Shown here piece by piece: positions 58,880 through 64,000 of a stretch of DNA of 64,000 bases (positions are counted from its first letter, which is position 1; each line of letters opens with the position of its first letter). The notes below the pieces were generated by a model, which saw only the letters and a list, made by a program, of their open reading frames with translations, searched no databases and had not been told where the DNA came from. The stretch is from Azorinus chamasolen (lineage: Eukaryota; Mollusca; Bivalvia; Cardiida; Solecurtidae), in the NCBI GenBank assembly GCA_963576725.1, contig OY755246.1:74269467-74333466 (forward strand), given 5' to 3'. Position numbers and translations under genes: made by a program.

Positions 58880-59757
58880 TGTAGACCTTAATCAGTACAG
58901 TCAGACAGTGTAGACCCTGATGAGTACTGTCAGATAGTGTAGACCCTGATCAGTACTGTCAGATAGTATAGACCCTGATCAGCACTGTTAAGTAGTGTAG
59001 ACCCTGATAAGTAGTCAGATAGTATAGATCCTGAGCAGTACTGTTAGATAGTATAGACCCTAATTAGTACTGTCAGATAGTATAGATTCTGATCAGTACT
59101 GTTAGATAGTGTAGACCTTGATAAGTACTGTCAGATAGTATAGACCCTGATCGGTACTGTTAAGTAGTATAGACCCTGATCAGTACTGTCAGATAGTATA
59201 GATCCTGATCAGTACTGTCAGATAGTATAGACCCTGATCAGTACTGTTAAGTAGTATAGACCCTGATCAGTACTGTCAGATAGTATAGATCCTGATCAGT
59301 ACTGTCAGATAGTATAGACCCTGATCAGTACTGTTAAGTAGTATAGATCCTGATCAGTACTGTCAAATAGTATAGACCCTGATCGGTACTGTTAAGTAGT
59401 ATAGACCCTGATAAGTACTGTCAGAGAGTATAGACCCTGATAAGTACTGTCAGATAGTATAGATCCTGATCAGTACTGTCAGATAGTATAGACCCTGATC
59501 AGTACTGTTAAGTAGTATAGATCCTGATCAGTACTGTCAGATAGTATAGATCCTGATCAGTACTGTCAGATAGTATAGACCCTGATAAGTACTGTCAGAT
59601 GGTATAGATCCTGATCAGTACTGTCAGATAGTATAGACCCTGATAAGTACTGTCAGATAGTATAGATCCTGATCAGTACTGTCAGATAGTATAGACCCTG
59701 ATAAGTACTGTCGGATAGTATCGATCCTGATCAGTACTGTCAGATAGTGTAGACCGT
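58880..59757. repeat. 29-bp satellite, about 30 copies
   Basis: Unit CTGATCAGTACTGTCAGATA then GTATAGACC. It contains the palindromes TGATCA and CAGTACTG. Two main variants (GTCAGATAG and GTTAAGTAG) alternate, with further GATCC/GACCC variation, suggesting a higher-order pattern. More degenerate GTGTAGACC-spaced sequence extends left to about 58640. Confidence 0.9.
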
Positions 59758-59865
59758 TGATAACAGGTATCAACAATAAACTTCAGGTTAGTAGATCTCA
59801 TTGAGGGCCCTACATAAGAACCATAACTCTTGATTTCAAATTTTTGGAGTTATGACCTTTTATTT

Positions 59866-60275
59866 TTAGCTCACCAGAGCACAAAGTGCTCAGGGTGAGC
59901 TTTTGTGATCGCCTGATGTCAGTCGTCGTGCGGTGTGCGTCGTCCGTCGTTGGGCGTCAACAATTTGAACGTTTAAAAATCTCCTCTGAATCTATAGGGT
60001 TCTCAGCTTTCGTATTTGGCACATAGCATCATGTGTAGGTCCTCTACAAAAGTTATATAAATTATGCCCCTGGGGTCAAAATTGGCCCCACCCCAGGGGT
60101 GCATTGTTTTCTATAGAAACATATAGTGAAATCTTTGAAAATCATCTCCTCTGAAACTGGAAAGTTTTCAGCTTTCATATTTGGCACATAGCATCATGTT
60201 CAGGTCCTCTACAAAAGTTATATAAATCATGTCCCTTGGGTCAAAATTGGCCCCACCCCAGAGGTGGTCAGTTTC
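59866..60275 (-). mobile_element. Helentron-like element, 5' truncated
   Basis: 3' hairpin GCTCACCAGAGCAC-AAA-GTGCTCAGGGTGAGC (59869-59900), a TCGTCGTGCGGTGTGCGTCG tract, then two units with CATAGCATCATGTTCAGGTC. Same family as 50264-54113 and 56250-57255. Confidence 0.78.
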
Positions 60276-60952
60276 TTAGAGCAGGCTGCTATTCCAGCTA
60301 ATTCAAACTGACCATTATTTACTGAGACTACTAGTACACACTCCAGATTTACACTCCAGAAAAATGCAGCTGCAATATTTTTCACTGTGCTCAATCAGCC
60401 TCACTGCCAGGACCTCTTTGCTGTTTGATGTGTTGTAAACATCATGCAGGTTGTTATTGAGGTCATTTGGTGTCTAGCATAATTTTCTCCAATCCCCTTT
60501 GCACTCTGAGCAATTACTGTCTGCAAATAATGTTATCTGCTGCAAAAGTAATTTCCTTCCATATCTTTTCAAAAACAAATGTCAGAGTGAAAGACAGTTT
60601 GGACCCTGATAAGATGCCAAGTTACTTTGTATTTCATCTGGATCCAGACTTGATCCAGACTGTTTGCAAAGGTTATTATAAATGAAAAAAAAGCAAGTAG
60701 CTGGTGTAATATTAGCAGGCTAAAGGTATAGGACCTTTGAAGAGTGAGTGACCAGCCATAAGCATATTGACTAGGGATAATTGCAGATCACTTATGCATA
60801 TGGATGGGTTTTCTTGGTTCACTAAACTTGTATATAACCAGGGCTAAAGGCTAGCTAACCCAAACCTAAATCACAAGCTCATTTTGGCTAGGATTAAGTT
60901 TGCAACAAGCTTGCAGTTGCAAGCCAGTTAAGGGAGACTGGCATATCTCTAG
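60276..60952. other. PAXIP1 intron DNA, nothing secure
   Basis: A weak candidate for a further BRCT1 exon near 60347-60428 was considered and not accepted. The rest shows no structure. Confidence 0.35.
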
Positions 60953-62626
60953 TTATGCCCCCCAGATAAGATCTGGGGGGCATATTGTTTTTGCCCTGTC
61001 TGTCTGTCTGTCTGTTTGTCTGTTTGTCTGTTTGTCTGTTTGTTTGTCAGCAACTTTAACATTGGTCATAACTTTTGAGCCAGTACAAATAGAGACTTGA
61101 TATTTGGTATGCATATGTATCTCATGAAGCCGCACATTTTGAGGGGTGATATGTCAAGGTCAAGGTCATCCTTCAAGGTCAGAGGTCAAATATATGGGTC
61201 AAATCACCGACTTTAACATTGGCCATAACTTTTGGACCAGTAGAGATAGAGACTTGATATTTGGCATGCTTGTGTATCTCATGAAGCTGCACATTTTGAG
61301 GGGTGACATGTCAAGGTCAATGTCATCTTCAGGGTCAAAGGTCAAATTGTCTGTTTTTTTGTCTGTAACTTTAACGCAACTTTAACATTGGTCATAACTT
61401 TTGAGTCAGTACAGATAGAGACTTGATATTTGGCATGCATATGTATCTCATGAAGCCGCTATTTTTGAGGGTTGACATGTCAAGGTCAAGGTCATCCTTC
61501 AAGGTCAGAGGTCAAATATATGGGTCAAATCACCGACTTTAACATTGGCCATAACTTTTTGACCAGTAGAGATAGAGACTTGATATTTGGCATGCATGTG
61601 TATCTCATGAAGCTGCACATTTTGAGGGGTGAAATGTCAAGGTCAAGGTCATACTTCAGGGTCAAAGGTCAAATTGTCTGTTTCTTTGTAACTTTAACAT
61701 TGGTCATAACTTTTGAGCCAGTACAGCTAGTGACTTGATATTTGACATGCATATGTATCTCATAAAGCCGCACATTTTGAGGGGTGACATGTCAAGGTCA
61801 AGGTCATCTTTAAAGGTCAGAGGTCAAACACATGGGTCAAATCACCGACTTTAACATTGGTCATAACTTTTGAACCAGTACAGATAGAGACTTGGTATTT
61901 GGCATGCTTGTGTATCTCATGCTAGTGACTTGATATTTGACATGCATATGTATCTCATAAAGCCGCACATTTTGAGGGGTGACATGTCAAGGTCAAGGTC
62001 ATCTTTAAAGGTCAGAGGTCAAACACATGGGTCAAATCACCGACTTTAACATTGGTCATAACTTTTGAACCAGTACAGATAGAGACTTGGTATTTGGCAT
62101 GCTTGTGTATCTCATGAAGCTGCACAGTGTGAGGGGTGAAATGTCAAGGTCATTCTTCAGGGTCAAAGGTCACCAACTTCAAATTGGCCATAACTTTTGA
62201 ACCAATAGAGATATAGTCTTAATATTTGGTATGCATGTGTATCTCATGAAGCTGCACAATTTAGGGGGTGACATTTCAAGGTCAAGGTCATCTTTCAGGG
62301 TCATAGGTCACCGACTTTAACATTGGCCATAACTTTTGAACCAGTAGAGATACAGACTTGATAGTTGGTATACGTGTGTTTCTCATTTTGCTGCACAGTT
62401 TGAGGGGTAACATGTCAAGGTCAAGGTCATCCTTCATGGTCAAAGGTCACAAACTTTAACATTGGCCATAACTTTTGAACCAGTAGAGATACAGACTTGA
62501 TATGTGGTATGCATGTGCACCCCATGAAGCTGCACAGTTTGAGGGTAGACATGTCAAGATCAAGGTCATCCTTTAGGGTCAAATATCATATCGAGGGGGC
62601 ATAGTGTTTCACAAACACATCTTGTT
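60953..62626 (-). mobile_element. Complete Helentron-like element, GCCCCC family
   Basis: 3' hairpin ATGCCCCCCAGAT-AAG-ATCTGGGGGGCAT (60955-60983), a perfect 13-bp stem, then TGTCTGTCTGTCTGTTTGTC. 5' end AACAAGA, hairpin GTGTTT-GTG-AAACAC (62604-62618), subterminal ATGCCCCCTC. About ten roughly 140-bp units (AACATTGGCCATAACTTTTG..., TGTCAAGGTCAAGGTCATCC). Confidence 0.88.
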
Positions 62627-62797
62627 AAACATTTACTGGTGTCTATTTTTAAAATACATTTAAAGGTAAGTGATCTCCCTTTTTGATAACAACTGGATTG
62701 CCTCCCTTGTTGGTAGTAAATCTGCAGTAATATTGCAGACCCAAACAAAGAAAATTGTTGTAGTTAGATCTCGCCTGTTGCACATTAATTAGGCCAA

Positions 62798-62912
62798 TTA
62801 ACCTTTTACTCCATGAATAGGCATTTCTACACCTTTGCAAACAGAGTAGACCAAGATTAGATGGCTTATGTAGTAGCCATCTGATCAATGTGCTGTTTGC
62901 TTATGATATGAT
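62798..62912. mobile_element. Partial TTAA MITE
   Basis: TTAACCTTTTACTCCATGAA, then the core AGATTAGATGGCTTATGTAGTAGCCATCTGATC. The right end is lost. Confidence 0.55.
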
Positions 62913-62973
62913 ATAGTGCAAATTGCATTACATTGTTTTCATTTTGTGTACAATATACTTATAATATGTTTAC

Positions 62974-63220
62974 TAACCCTTTCCCTCATGTTAACAACTT
63001 TTCACACATTTGCAAACAGAGCAGACCCAGATCAGATGGCTCCTATAGCAGCTGTCTGATCAGGGTCCGCTCTGTTTGTCAATGGAATTTGAAAGATGTT
63101 TCTTTACTTTCTAAAATGGCTACACTGTCCCACCTTCCATATTTCATTATAGCTATTTTGTCCATGAATATTCAGTAGGTATTTAAATTTTGAATAAACA
63201 GAGAACAGGGGAAGGGTTAA
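62974..63220. mobile_element. Palindromic TTAA MITE, nearly complete
   Basis: Starts CTAACCCTTTCCCTCATG and ends ACAGGGGAAGGGTTAA. The core GATCAGATGGCTCC-TATAG-CAGCTGTCTGATC lies inside GCAAACAGAGCAGACC ... GGTCCGCTCTGTTTG. Confidence 0.75.
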
Positions 63221-64000
63221 GTTAAGATATGAATAATAATAACTCATGAAGGTGTAATGAAAATATCTGAAATTTTGAACATAAGTATAGATTCCAGGGT
63301 TCTCCCCAGGATTTTCAGAAGGCATGTTGCATGTTGGGGTGGGTGCTGGAGGGGTGTCCCCTCCCGCCGCGGCCAAACTTTTTTAAAATGTCTTACTAAT
63401 TGGTGTAATTTTACGTATATCTGACTAATAAATGAAGCAAAAAAAATGCTATAGCATGTCAGGTAGATTAAGGAAATTTGTCCTAAGATTTGACTTTTTG
63501 ACAGGTAGATTTTATTGCATGAAGAATTATATAGAGCAGACAAAAATTTCTGCTAGATAATTATGTTTATTTAATATTTCACAAACAAACATTTACATAC
63601 CTAACCATGATTAGCATTGTATGGATATCCATACCATTTCAGTGCTTTAGTTAGACTTTCAACAGGGTAGTACTGCGCTAATGAATATTAGAGCACTTTC
63701 TAAAGTGCAACTTGATAAATATCTTTTTTTTTCCTTTTCATATGTTTTAGAGATAAAAACAAGTCATGTTTGTTTATTATTAATTTATTATTTCTGAGAA
63801 TAGTTCATTTCCATAATATCTTTAGGTCTCATCAGGCAGATCTTATCATCTTAAACTTTTACATGTAAACATAGTCTGCATGGTTGTCACTCAGTGTTAA
63901 GTCCCACTCTATGTCTACATTTATAACTCTCATTCTTAATCATTTGTACTTAGGCTCACTTCCTACGTAGGATTGAGTAGTAGTAGTTGTCTAAGTCTAG
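63221..64000. other. PAXIP1 intron DNA to window end
   Basis: Contains a CCAGGGTTCTCCCCAGGATT stretch (63295) and the GTCAGGTAGATT repeat (63458-63510) also found at 43318. No coding exon recognised. Confidence 0.4.

Noticed and set aside
60347..60428. Possible PAXIP1 exon 4: after CACTCCAG the frame gives EFTLQKNAAAIFFTVLNQPH..., in the right phase and vaguely like the IFFG..SQ..D..ALWA part of BRCT1.
   Set aside because: The acceptor lacks a pyrimidine tract, the only donor near the end (GCT|GTTTGA) is poor, the alignment is weak, and LQKNAA also resembles decayed LINE reverse transcriptase tails. An RNA-seq junction from 54594 would decide.

Overview
The window is animal nuclear DNA. Its genes are split into short exons with clean GT..AG introns, and most of the rest is interspersed repeats. 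The repeat vocabulary (pearl-like elements ending in GACG/GACA tracts plus a hairpin, an RTE-type retroposon, TTAA-flanked MITEs) suggests a bivalve mollusc, probably a heterodont clam. The species is an inference.

Two genes are recognised, arranged head to head. On the minus strand, nine exons from 39298 down to 4474 spell the first 411 residues of LRRIQ1 (leucine-rich-repeat and IQ-motif protein 1): start methionine, acidic N-terminus, coiled coil and first IQ motif. All eight exon junctions are phase-compatible. The gene runs off the left edge; its LRR part is not in the window. On the plus strand, three exons (41990-42073, 45606-45743, 54551-54594) encode the start of PAXIP1 (PTIP), covering most of its first BRCT domain; the rest lies to the right. 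The two start codons are 2.7 kb apart.

Everything else is intronic or intergenic repeat. The dominant class has one repeated plan: a 5' end AACAAGAG or AACTAGAG, a 5-6 bp hairpin, a subterminal motif, a long array of about 125-190 bp units, a GACG/GACA tract, then a 3' hairpin whose arm is the inverse of the 5' subterminal motif, ending TAA. This matches non-autonomous Helentron-like elements (HINE/DINE-1/pearl type). Over 20 copies lie in the LRRIQ1 half, all plus-oriented; eight lie in the PAXIP1 half, all minus-oriented. Every copy is therefore antisense to its host gene. Several form nested stacks; one 8 kb stack fills nearly all of PAXIP1 intron 2.

Other elements: TTAA-flanked (piggyBac-like) MITEs with a central GATCAG..CTGATC palindrome, three hAT-type MITEs with exact 8-bp target duplications, a pogo/Tigger-like element, a Tc1/mariner-type MITE, a dead RTE-like LINE copy, a SINE-like insertion with an exact 11-bp target duplication, and several mini- or microsatellites. 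Many tandem units carry palindromes identical to estrogen-response elements (AGGTCA-N3-TGACCT) next to direct repeats of AGGTCA. No tRNA, rRNA, CRISPR or prokaryotic feature was seen.
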